Of a DNA stretch of 64,000 nucleotides, positions 25,708-35,550 are shown one piece after another; position 1 is the stretch's first letter, and each line of letters begins with the position of its first letter. The stretch lies in NCBI GenBank assembly GCA_035578155.1, contig JAPWDM010000004.1, positions 56,966,660 to 57,030,659 on the forward strand, given 5' to 3'. Source of the DNA: Brachynemurus nebulosus (lineage: Eukaryota > Arthropoda > Insecta > Neuroptera > Myrmeleontidae). The translations under genes and the position numbers were made by a program. The notes beneath the pieces are model-generated. The model was given only the letters and a program-made list of their open reading frames with translations. It ran no database searches and was not told where the DNA came from.

Positions 25708-26510
25708 GAATGAATGAATGAATGCTGTAGGTGGGTCGTGATTCAGAGCTCCCGTTGCACGTAGGCCACCAAATACGGGCCCATTGTACCCCACGGCATC
25801 CAAGAAGAACTAGCTAGTGCCCAGTCCCTCATAGAAACTCAGGATTGCACTACAGTCTGCAGTCCTGACGTCCTCGGAACTCAGTATTGGAGATCCCAGA
25901 TACTTGCATCTCAAGGATGACAATGCTTCACAAGAGCATAGAACATGGGACGAAGATTCGTCCTCTAAGCCGCACCTTCGGCAGAGAGGACTTTCCACTA
26001 ATCCCATGATATGCAGGGGCTTTCTCAGGACGTTGTGCCCCGTGAGTATACCTGTTAACCGGCTCAGCTGTACCCTGCTTAGAGATAGTAATTCCTTTCT
26101 CCGTCTTAAACTGGGCAGTACTATAAGCTCTCGGGCCTGTTTGGTCGTTTTACACATTTTCCAGAGATGGGCGTGCTGCCTTTTAGCCCAGTCATCCACA
26201 GCACACCTCACTTTCTGGAATGATATTCCTAGGGCCGGCTCTGGACCTATTAAAGGTTGAGTCGAGCCTCGTTTAGCTAAATCATCTGCTCTCTCATTTC
26301 CATCTATTCCCGTATGGCCTGGTACCCATACCAAAGTCACTGGGCAATGGACCGAGAGTTGATCCAACGTTTCTTGGCACTCGTGCACCAATCTTGACGT
26401 TGTCTTAGCGCCGTTAAGGGCGTTGAGAGCAGCCTGGCTGTCCGAACATATGCTTACGCGATGTCCCTTCCAGCCGGGCCTACTTTGTATCAATTTCGCA
26501 CAGGCTGAAA
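25708..26510 (-). mobile_element. 5'-truncated LINE insertion with 13-bp target duplication and (CATT)n tail
   Basis: TTGCAGCTGTGGT occurs directly at 25695-25707 and 26511-26523. Read on the minus strand, the insert starts within an RNase H domain and ends in about four CATT repeats, the form of a target-primed reverse-transcription product. The empty site is preserved in the other arm of the host element (24719-24734), which runs through this point without interruption. The host element is therefore older. Confidence 0.92.
25810..26510 (-). pseudogene. LINE ORF2 C-terminus: RNase H and zinc motif (R1/Jockey type)
   Basis: This is an open frame of about 233 codons encoded by the insert; upstream codons to 26541 belong to flanking DNA. 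The RNase H domain shows SDSQAAL near residue 32 of the open frame (third catalytic carboxylate) and VPGHTGIDGNERAD near residue 75. The first Asp and the Glu of the active site are missing, because truncation falls just after the AE position. A C-x2-C-x8-H-x4-C motif (CRRCGLEDESSSH) follows near residue 185, as in many R1/Jockey-group ORF2 proteins. The frame is unbroken to its stop, so the insertion is fairly young, but the fragment cannot act as an RNase H. The same kind of domain recurs at 62194-62712. Confidence 0.9.
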
Positions 26511-26683
26511 TTGCAGCTGTGGTACTCGAAAATCTGATCAAAATTGTCGATCTTCTCGAAATTCATAAAAGTGTCAATATCTTGAAAACCAGCGATATTT
26601 TACCTGACAATATTTTGATATTCTGGTCAGGCATGAGCTGGTCTATCATCCCTTCAAGGGATATCGTTGACTTTTGGGAAACC

Positions 26684-26686
<3 letters not shown>

Positions 26687-26730
<44 letters not shown>
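26687..26730. repeat. (AT)n microsatellite
   Basis: AT array that begins directly at the CCCTG terminus of the mariner-like element. Confidence 0.95.
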
Positions 26731-26733
<3 letters not shown>

Positions 26734-26999
26734 TTGATATCGTTTCTTAATAATTTTTAACTCTACATAACGAATAATCTTAATTGTTAGCTCCAATCTT
26801 TTTTATTGACGACTGCAAGTTTTGCTGAACAGAAAACAAAATGTAAGAAAAAAAAAGAAAAAAGAAACAGAAGAGAATTTAAGTCTACCAAAAATAAAAT
26901 TCATTCTGTATTTTTTAGCAGTTAACACACACATAGTAAGTACCACATAAAATATGTAAAATATTATGTATGAAATGAATTGTTGTTGACTATGTATTC

Positions 27000-27074
27000 C
27001 TTCGGTCCGATCGACGCGACTGCGGCCATATAGTTAGTGATGTTAATGATTACGTGAGTTCGTTGCATTTTTAC

Positions 27075-27120
<46 letters not shown>

Positions 27121-27660
27121 GTTATTACTATATATTTCTCTTTATCGTTGATCGCGCGCGGCGACGAAACCGCGTGTCGTAAGTACATTATTATGTGTAG
27201 CTGTAGTAACTAACGACCAGCAGCAGGTTCTCCTGGTGGATGAACGAATCTTCTGCTTATTTGACATTGACATTCATTCACATACGTAACGTGCAACGAG
27301 AAGCATCGAATAGTCAACAACGCCAACAACCGCGTGTATTGTGCGGCGACGTTACTTCTCGTAAACTTCGTCAAAGTAAAATTTCACGTGCGCTCACGTT
27401 AACAATAACAAACAAGTATTTTGTCCGCTACACCATTCGGATAGTTGTTTATTTATTGTTGCGCTCTGTTCGTTCGAAGGCGGTTTGTTTGTTGATGACT
27501 CTATTTGATGGTTGTATTGTATGTGATTGTTGAACTATAACGGTTTTTTTTCGCTTGTTTAATTTTTTCTTATATTTTTTTTTCGTATTGTGTATTTTTA
27601 GTACTTTTGTGCATTTTTTTCTGCAATAAAATTATACTTTTTTTATGTGTTTGTGACGAT
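27000..27660 (+). promoter_or_regulatory. CpG-dense putative promoter / 5' UTR region
   Basis: CpG dinucleotides are frequent here (for example GATCGACGCGACTGCGGCC, ATCGCGCGCGGCGACG, CGGCGACG, TTCGTTCGAAGGCGG), far above the surrounding sequence. No transposon motif is visible. An (ATT)n tract lies at 27076-27120. The stretch becomes T-rich before a well-placed ATG at 27667. A 97-codon frame (27240-27533) crosses it but has no recognisable domain. I read the block as an unmethylated promoter and 5' UTR of the exon below. No TATA box was identified. Confidence 0.5.
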
Positions 27661-27666
27661 ATCAAA

Positions 27667-27711
27667 ATGGGTTTTAAATTTTTATTTGGAGTTTATTTAG
27701 TTGTTTTACTG
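27667..27711 (+). CDS. Putative first coding exon, signal-peptide-like, unknown gene
   Basis: The ATG at 27667 sits in ATCAAAATGG, a favourable initiation context. The 15 codons read MGFKFLFGVYLVVLL: a lysine followed by a continuous hydrophobic stretch, the pattern of a secretory signal peptide or membrane anchor. A strong GTAAGT splice donor follows at 27712 in phase 0. Without splicing the frame would run to a stop at about 27757 after 30 codons. It is the only exon-like start in the window with a CpG-rich leader and it lies outside any recognised transposon. The rest of the gene is not securely identified: downstream exons may be the two microexons proposed here or may lie far away. The product is unknown; secreted or membrane-anchored is inferred from the N-terminus only. 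Confidence 0.5.
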
Positions 27712-27799
27712 GTAAGTTTCGTGTATTTAGTTTTGGTTAGAATTTTAAATGACTATTGAAAAATTTATTTGCTTAACTAAATTTAAATTTTTAATGTAG

Positions 27800-27925
27800 T
27801 GGAACAAGGTACGTAATATTGAAACTTTAAATCAAGGTTGTACTTATGTCTTGTTGAATTATTTTTTAATTAAGTTGCCGTTAAAATATATTTTTTTATC
27901 CTAGGGAGATATAAGAAAAATTAAA
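27800..27925 (+). CDS. Two candidate in-phase microexons
   Basis: After an 88-bp intron, ATGTAG (ending 27799) is followed by 9 bp (27800-27808, reading WNK) and then a GTACGT donor. After a further 96 bp, a T-rich tract and CCTAG (ending 27904) are followed by 21 bp (27905-27925, reading GDIRKIK) and a GTATGT donor. Both exons keep phase 0 with the signal-like exon and contain no stop. Short AG..GT pairs are common in AT-rich DNA, so chance remains a serious alternative. Transcript evidence is required to believe them. Confidence 0.25.
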
Positions 27926-28004
27926 GTATGTAGGGAGTAATTTCTAATAAATTATGTATTAGCTTTTTTATTTTATAAGTTAACTTGCTAAGGAACAACT
28001 TTCC

Positions 28005-28150
28005 TTTAAGGGCATAGTTCTATGCTTAAAGTCTCTTTATGTAAACGCTGGAACATAATACTTGTTTATTGTTAGCATCCTTCGTATTTTAAAACTGTAG
28101 TTCCATGCTTAAAATCTCTTGGTGGAGGCGCCGGAACAATGTTTTTATTT
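28005..28150 (+). repeat. Tandem duplication, period about 78 bp
   Basis: The blocks around TAGTTCTATGCTTAAAGTCT (28016) and TAGTTCCATGCTTAAAATCT (28099) are diverged direct copies. Each is followed by a CGCYGGAACA word and a T-rich run. The function is unknown, and either copy could be mistaken for an exon. Confidence 0.6.
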
Positions 28151-28629
28151 GTTGTGTCCCATATTTTTGAGGACGAGAATTTTCATACACATTCAGTATG
28201 TGGGTAATGTTTGAGTTTCTAGGCTTTGCAATGTAATGTAATAATAGTGCTTTTCATACCAATTTCAACGTACACTAGCTTGATAATCTGAACTAAATCA
28301 AATATTATATGTATGTTATTGATAAGTATTATTTATATTATAATATTTGCTAATATTATTAATTACATCTGGGTAGAAATTTTACTCACTAGTGTTATCA
28401 GACGTGTATTAACGATTTCATTTTTAAATCATGATAGGTAGTTGTTATGATTTAACGTTCGAGACACTTCAAAATTTTGAAACTCAAAAACATTAAAATG
28501 CCTGGGAATCTTCAAGTATAAGAGAAAGAAGGATGTTAAAGTTATGTGTGTGTACAATTAGATAACATTATATCACAAAATGGAGAAAAGAAATGCGGTT
28601 AGCTCAGATCTCATTCTCAGTCCGAGAAA

Positions 28630-29510
28630 CAAATTACCTTTAGTAAAATTGGAATGGACGTCGAGCTTATCGAGATTTTATGAGAGCTTTATGATAATAA
28701 TAGAGTGGCTGTAAAAACTGGCAATAAATTGTCTGAACTTTTTTCCAGCCAAAAGGGTTGACGGCAGTGTTGTAATCTTTCACTGTTGATTTTTAATGCC
28801 TACTTAGGCCAAGTTCTCGCAGGATGGAGGGACAGATGCGCTGGAATGGGTATTCCCATTGACAATCATTATCTGCTGTCTTTGAACTTAGCGGATGATC
28901 AGGTAGTTGTCGCACAGGATAAATACGACCTGGAGTTCATGCTGTAGAGACTAAATCAAGCATATGTAGGAAACCTGGGGTTTAACAATTAATTTTGAAA
29001 AAACAGAATACTTGTACACTAACAGCTTTGATACTTCTGACATTATAATTGACGATAATGTCCATCTAAAAAAAATCTATGGCTTCAAATATTTAGGGGT
29101 TTGCCTCAATTCTGTCTGGTTGGGTCATCACATCTCCAAAAGAAATAAGAAAAGAATTGGGAAAGCAATGGTGGAATTTGTCATGTTATATGGACGTGAG
29201 GTCTGGACACTTAAGCAAGAAGCAAAGCGGAAGCTGGAAGCCACCGAAATGGGCTACCTTAGACGTAGTGGAATAGTGTCCAGACTAAGTCGGGTGAGAA
29301 ATGACCGAATCGGGACCATCATGAAGGCAGAGGAGAGTGTGCTGGAAATAATTGAAAAAAGAAGCCTGAAATGGTTCGGACACATGTTGCATAAAAATCG
29401 GTGGCAAAATCGTTTGTATACATGGCTCCAACCAGGAACCTATAGCGAGGGGATTTTAGAAAAACCCGGAATGAGGCGATGGTGTCTGCAACAGCTGAAA
29501 GACACCTAAC
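28630..29510 (+). pseudogene. Decayed LINE reverse transcriptase, RTE-like
   Basis: Across frames and stops the order is: RT palm segment IGMDVELIEIL and NNRVAVKTGNKLSELFS (28650-28750), a degraded QGxxLSP box (RQCCNLSLLIF, about 28762), the catalytic box LADDQVVVAQDKYDLEFML (28887-28945), then FEKTEY, YGREVWTLK and AKRKLEATEMGYLRR (29190-29270). It ends with WFGHML at 29371 and RLYTWLQPGTYSEG at 29413. The last 165 codons (29012-29509) are open. The C-terminal layout matches RTE/BovB-like LINE proteins often annotated in insects. The endonuclease half is absent, consistent with 5' truncation. No target duplication or tail was located. Confidence 0.88.
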
Positions 29511-30064
29511 TATCGACGACGCCCAGGACCGTCAACATTGACGTTTGGGAGTGGCGAAATTAAACACATAATTTAGCTTTTCGCCGACCAGAAAAATGTT
29601 CATTAACCAGGATGATGAGTTTCAATCAGACATATTAAGTAAATAGGTTCTTTCAGAATTTAGAAACACTTTATTTGAAGTATCACATCGATGTTTCTCA
29701 AATATATAATATGAATAATAGATATGATAAATGTTGCTCCGAACAAAATTCCTAAAGTGTTTACAATTAAGGGAAAAAGTTCAAAAAAGTTCATTTTAAA
29801 AATTCATCTGTGAATATTGTTAATTGCGTGCTCTTAGAATAACCTATGCGTACTTTTAAAAAAGGTGCTTATAAAAGTATGTTTCTGCAAGTTAGAGAAA
29901 AAACATTTTTTGTTTCTATTAAAATTTTAAAATTATGATTTTTTATTATTTACAATTTTAAATGAATATTCTTTTTGCAACACAACTATTTCATTTTTAC
30001 CTAAATTAAAAATAAAGACGCTATGTAAATATAAAAATTAAGTGTGTAATCTTTACTAAATTTA
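29511..30064. other. LINE 3' region grading into AT-rich sequence
   Basis: About 29511-29580 probably still belongs to the LINE 3' UTR (a GTCAACATTGACGTTTGG near-palindrome). Beyond that nothing was recognised. Confidence 0.35.
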
Positions 30065-30180
30065 CCCTAATATTATTACAGATAATGGTGAAAATGACTC
30101 CGGGCTACAAGAATTCTGTTTGCAATTATAGAATTGATTTTAAACATTTTTCTAATGCTCAAAATATTATCGATATTTAA
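30065..30180 (+). repeat. Stray module related to the 165-bp units at 59.8-60.3 kb
   Basis: The block AATGACTCCGGGCTACAAGA with a following TTTAAACATTTTTCTAATG matches the internal modules of the hAT-like element at 59410-60553. No element ends are visible here. Confidence 0.55.
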
Positions 30181-30607
30181 AGATATAAAGCACATAAAAA
30201 ATATAAAACAATAAATAACACAAAACTAAATAATGTGAAAAACTAAAAGAAATCTCAAATATTGATTCAAATTCTCCTTGTCGAGCATTCACTAACAATA
30301 GCAGACTAGAAAACTTTCGCAGAAATAGGTATAAAAAATATAGAATATGAATAGCCTAATATACACATGGCTAAATTACCAATTAAGTAAGTACTGAGAA
30401 ATACATGAATTATTATCGGAAAGTAAAAATTTACCATTTTCATGATGAAATAAACATAAAAGTGAAAAAATATAAAAAGGTATTTGCAATCAATAATAAT
30501 GCAATATAATCTATCCCAAAGTAGATTGAGAAAAGTACGCTACATTTGAGTTCAAAATAAGCTTTTTTTGCGCTGTGATTTTTAGATGAATTTTTATTAT
30601 TTAAATA

Positions 30608-31350
30608 TTAAAAAAGGACCTTAAAAAGTGAACTGGAAAGGATTTTTGAGGTCCTTTCTTCTTTACAAAAAACCGAAAATTCCTATTTTATAAATAAACT
30701 AACTGTTACCCGCGGCTTCGCTGGCGTGAATTTCGTAATTTAGTAAAGGTAATTCCTTCTGGGTAGTTTGCTGATGCTTCTTGTCCCTATTTTCTTATCA
30801 TAAGCTGAAATGATAAGCTTTATTTATCGATAAGTTTACGTATTAATCCGATTCATTTTTAATTTTTTCTTTTGGCTAGTTACCTAGGAACAACTGGGAA
30901 TTTCTAAAAATTAATTGGTCATTTCTTCAAACATAAAACATAGACTAAAAATCTAAAGTAAGCCTATTAAGGAGATGCCAACGAGTGGTATAGGAGCAAA
31001 AAAGTATGTTAATTTAAAATACTCAAATATTTCATATTTTTAAAGTATTCTATATTTTGTAGACTTTTAATAGGTATTCTCCCTCCTCCTATTGGAAAAT
31101 TTAAATCCGTACAACCCCTAAGTCTGCTTGCATTATACTTGAATATTTCCTAAAATAACTGACTCATTGTAGGACACGCCAGAACAGTAGGCGTTGAAAA
31201 TGTAAACTTTGACCTCTCCCCCATTTTTTTTTTTGCGTTTACTCCTTATTTTACTCTTTACAGGATTAATTTTCAAAAAGTGTTGAAACATGTATTCATT
31301 AATTTATTTTTGACAACTATGCCCTCTAGTTTCATTCACGTAAAATTACG
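30608..31350 (+). repeat. Long direct repeat, copy 1
   Basis: This block of about 740 bp is nearly identical to 34296-35040. It opens with GGACCTTAAAAAGTGAACTG and contains TTACCCGCGGCTTCGCTGG, recalled as a widespread insect repeat motif. It diverges at CATTCACGTAAAATTA. Non-coding. High identity suggests recent transposition or duplication. Confidence 0.9.
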
Positions 31351-31424
31351 TCACATATTTGAATACGTCACATATTTGAATTTTTAGAAAAAGACAATAT
31401 TACAATTACTTATTATTATATTTA

Positions 31425-31628
31425 TAAAACATGAGTTTTTTGAGAGTTACCATTTTTATTACAGCCAAACTGTTGACAAGAGCTAAGACCATAAGAGCTA
31501 TAATGCTCGTGACTATAGCAATCGATTGCCCCCGTCGATATCTACAACTCTTATTTGAACAATTTTTCAATTAAATCAACGGTTTGGCTGTAATAAAAAT
31601 GGCAACTCTCAAAAAACTCACGCTGTAT
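31425..31628. mobile_element. MITE with about 45-bp inverted repeats
   Basis: GAGTTTTTTGAGAGTTACCA (31433) and its inverse (ending about 31614) continue into TTTTTATTACAGCCAAAC. The outer bases TATAC/AAAAC suggest a TA target, which I could not confirm. About 204 bp, non-coding. Confidence 0.7.
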
Positions 31629-32790
31629 ATATGTAATTCGCCATCTGCGTCATCACAATCTGCGCGTCGGCATACCTTTCTTCATCTACTTTGATCTACC
31701 CTGTTTTTTTACCACACATATTTTGGAAAAACACAAAAACCCGTGTCCCCTAATTTTTGGTGCTCTTTCTATTCATGATGATAAAAATTTGATACATTGA
31801 ACCACTCAGGCTGTACAAGAAAATTTACCCCTATTTTCACCCCTCCAGCCCCTCTTATTAATCCGACCCTCGTTTAATCTATACAGGTAAATAGGTCTTT
31901 CAAAAAATAACATTTCGGTAATTTAAAGCTTTCCTCTATCTCTTATACTTTTCGAGATATCTTAAGAAATACAATTTGAACTTCCAATTTTAGGGGCTGG
32001 TTTCACCCCGTAAACATGGAAGCCAGCCGATAAAAAAAATACGGGTCCCTTATTTTTGTTTACTCTATACACCAGCGAAGTTTCATCAAAATTGTGAATT
32101 TAACTCTGGGTTCATCTCCTTGTAAGTCCATAACATAATCAATATGAATATAATATGATATAGAAACTAAAACTTTTTTGAAGCTTTCCTATATCATGCA
32201 ACATTCAACTAACAATATTTCGAAAATTTTGAATCGAATAGCAGGACAATATGTATGGCACTATTGGGAATTAAAGTTATACAACAACATACCTACAGAT
32301 ACTACGGCACGTGATCATGGAAGTGTAATAAAATAAAATTAGTCTATTGTTTTATACATGAATTCTATACTGCTAATTCTCAATTCAGTGCTTTCAATCG
32401 ATATTTATACATACAGTTACATATATGAAGGTGTACCCGAAAACATTGTAAAAATACGTCTAACTTACCAATTAACCCATTCGCCGTACAAAAAAATATA
32501 ATAATGATACCAAATATGAAAATTGTTTCCTTTTCGTGATCAGAATAAAATATTACTAGCTACCTTACATACAAGTTGGACTTTCTTTACTTTTATTACT
32601 AGACTTTAAACGAACAGTGTAACTATGTAGTGATGATACCAATAACCATGAACTGGAAACCCAACTTATCCTAAGAAATGAATTTTCGATTGATTGAAAG
32701 ATACTTCATCATACATCGTACTACTGAAAAAAAGCCGTATACAACAGAGCCCTATCAGGGGAGTCGAATTATTCTCACATCTTCCATATT
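31629..32790. other. Diverged repeat remnants, no gene
   Basis: A segment at 31880-32110 (GCTGGTTTCACCCC, CCGATAAAAAAAATA) resembles 54830-55090. Otherwise AT-rich without a recognised gene. Confidence 0.4.
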
Positions 32791-32799
32791 TTTAAGATA

Positions 32800-33020
32800 T
32801 CTAAATGAATTTGATTTGAATTTATGTTTTTATTGTTTAAATGTTAAAAAACGACCTCAAAAAGTGAACTGGAATGACTTTTTGAGTTCTTTTTTCTTTC
32901 CAAAAACCCAAAACTATTTTATAAATAAAAACACTGTGAGCAGCAAAGCTTCATCACGGAAGTCGAATATTTCTCTCATTTTTCATTTTTTTAAGATTTC
33001 TAAATGTGATTTTTAGATGA
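32800..33020 (-). repeat. Family F fragment
   Basis: It contains AAAAAGTGAACTGGAA and GTGAGCAGC..ATCACGGAAGTCGAA, the latter being the inverse of the end block at 10985-11020 and 48305-48340. The 112-codon frame through it is not supported. Confidence 0.55.
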
Positions 33021-33309
33021 ATTTTTATTACTTAAATACACTACTGCATCACTAGTTAGACCCCTTACTAGTTGTACCTGCGTGGGAATTTTTTTATATA
33101 ACATGTTTACAATATTTTTAAAAGGAAATCTACAGAAATATATTATACAGGGTGTGCTTTGCAAATAATTATACTCTGGTTGGTAAATATTATTTATCTG
33201 AATTTATTTAAACCAAAATTATCTTAAGAGATAACTTACATCTGAGATTCGGTTGTGGTAGACAAAGGAAATCGAATGTTATACTAATGAATATAAGTGA
33301 TGACTTTTA

Positions 33310-34065
33310 GAAAACTAGTAAAGATGTCGAAAAAGCAACTTCACTATCGCATTCATCAGCGTAAAAGACGCCAAATAGCAGAAGCGGACAAAAATTCTAG
33401 AATATTCTACTCGTGAACTAGCAGCGATACCAAAAAACAAAATTCACTATTCAATTGGGCATTAAAAATTAGATTAAACAACGCAATTTGACAAAAATTC
33501 TAGAATGTTCTATTCATCAATTAACAAAGATATCGAAAAATCGATTGCACCATTTAATTAGTCATCGAATAAAAGACGAAATATCATATTTTGATAAATG
33601 TTCTAGAATATTCTATTCTTCAAATAGCAAAAATTGTTTGTCAAAATGGGACATTTGGTTTATATTGGTTTAATTTTGGTTGGAGAATTAAGCGGTGCAA
33701 TCGATTTTTCAATATCTTTGCTAGTTGACAAATAGAATATTCTAGAATATTTCTCAAAATGTGCTATTTAGTCTCTTTTTTGGTAGCCAACGCAATGGTG
33801 ATGTCTGTTTTTGGATATCTTTGCTAGTTGATGAATAGAATATTCCAGAATATTTGTCAAAATGTGTAATTTGGCCTCTTTTTCAATGGACAATTAAATG
33901 GTACAATTGATTCTTCGATATCTTTGCTAGTTGACAAATAGAACATTCTAGAATTTTTGTCAATCTACACTGTTTAATCTCATATTTAGTGACCAATTCA
34001 ATGGTGAAGTCTGTTCTTTGATATCTCTGCTAGTTGATGATTAGAATATTCTAGAATTTTACGTT
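33310..34065. repeat. Head-to-head tandem arrays, period about 103 bp
   Basis: Units with TTCTAGAATATTCTA and CAACTAGCAAAGATATCGAA-type words run forward at about 33394, 33497 and 33601. The same units then run in reverse at about 33733, 33834, 33936 and 34040. The inversion point is near 33665-33690. Each unit carries an AGAATATTCTAGAA word that fits the nGAAnnTTCnnGAA pattern. Non-coding. Confidence 0.85.
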
Positions 34066-34295
34066 ACTCATTTTGCATTTGCATTTTGCATATTACGTAT
34101 ATAGAATATGTGCATATATAGCTGCAGTGAAATTATAAAATTTTTTACATTTTTTCTACGCAGTTTAAAATGTGTATTTTAATTTCTTTTGCATGTATAT
34201 GCCCAATAAGATCATCCTGTATTGTGCCTTGATAATTATACCTTAGAGTGAGACTCACCTCACGTGGGGGTACATATATCGAGGATTCAGTGTAT

Positions 34296-35040
34296 TAAAA
34301 AGGGACCTTAAAAAGTGAACTGGAAAGGATTTTTGAGGTCCTTTCTTCTTTACAAAAAACCGAAAATTCCTATTTTATAAATAAACTAGCTGTTACCCGC
34401 GGCTTCGCTGGCGTGAATTTCTTAATTTAGTAAAGGTAATTCCTTCTGGGTAGTTTGCTGATGCTTTTTGTCCCTATTTTCTTATCATAAGCTGAAATGA
34501 TAAGCTTTATTTATCGATAAGCTTACTTATTAATCTGATTTATTGTTAATTTTTTCTTTTGGCTAGTTACCTAGGAACAACTGGAAATTTCTAAAAATTA
34601 ATTGGTCATTTCTTCAAACATAAAACATATAAAACATAGACTAAAAATCTAAAGTAAGCCTATTAAGGAGATGCCAACTAGTGGTATAGAAGCAAAAAAG
34701 TATGTTAATTTAAAATACTCAAATATTTCATATTTTTAAAGTATCCTATATTTTGTAGACTTTTAATAGGTATTCTCCCTCCTTCTGTTGGAAAATTTAA
34801 ATCCGTACAACCCCTAAGTCTGCTTGCATTATACTTAAATATTTCCTAAAATAACTGACTCATTGTAGGACACGCCAGAACAGTAGGCGTTGAAAATGTA
34901 AACTTTGATCTCTGCCCCTTTTTTTTTGCGTTTACTCCTTATACTCTTTACAGGATTAATTTTCAAAAAGTGTTGAAACATGTATTCATTAATTTATTTC
35001 TGACAACTATGCCCTCCAGTTTCATTCACGTAAAATTATG
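34296..35040 (+). repeat. Long direct repeat, copy 2
   Basis: Partner of 30608-31350. It differs by scattered substitutions and a 10-bp insertion (a doubled ATAAAACAT). Confidence 0.9.
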
Positions 35041-35550
35041 TTAACTATGAGTAAAGCTACTTTAAATTAGTTATTTGGAAATAAATCGGACAAATTTAAT
35101 TTCAAATCAGTTCTTTAAAGTCATTAAAAAAAGTTTTGCACAATACACAAAAAATATTTAAAAAAATGCTTTATGTGACCACCCTGTATCAAGTCAAGGA
35201 AGCTGAAATGCCACTGTCAGATAAAATATTAGTAGCAATTTCCAGCGAACTTAAATTTACTGTCAAAAACACTTAAAGTAACAAAGTTGGTGTCAACTTC
35301 CGATATAACCGGAAATTGTAGCAAGTTAAAAATATTTGAATTAAAATCTTCATAATTGAAAAATTCTACAATCAAATTTTCGAAAATCTACGTTATTTAG
35401 TAGGCCATAAACTTTTAATGGTAATTCTATTTGAATCAGCCTGTACATAACCATTTGGGAATTGATCGGGGGAAGGTTAATATCTATATTTTCTGAAAAT
35501 ATCAACTCAATAACTTCAATAGTTTTTGAGTTAAATCGGTTCGTCTAGAC

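Larger units (their letters stand above)
24559..26686 (-). mobile_element. Tc1/mariner-like element with long inverted repeats, interrupted by a LINE
   Basis: The left end CAGGTGTCCCAAAAGTCAAC (24559) and the right end, inverse CAGGGTTTCCCAAAAGTCAA (26686), are flanked by TA. The left arm 24559-24832 matches the right arm in two blocks (26524-26686 and 25590-25694) separated by an 803-bp LINE insertion with a 13-bp target duplication. Removing that gives an element of about 1.3 kb with arms of about 275 bp. The interior carries a transposase remnant on the minus strand. Confidence 0.85.

Noticed and set aside
26423..26731. 102-codon plus-strand ORF
   Set aside because: It is antisense to the LINE RNase H frame and continues into the mariner arm and an AT array.
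27240..27533. 97-codon ORF in the CpG-dense block
   Set aside because: No domain is recognisable. High GC and few stops explain the open frame; better read as 5' UTR or promoter.
33310..34065. CRISPR-like repeated array
   Set aside because: Units are diverged along their whole length, meet head to head and have no conserved short repeat with unique spacers. The context is eukaryotic.
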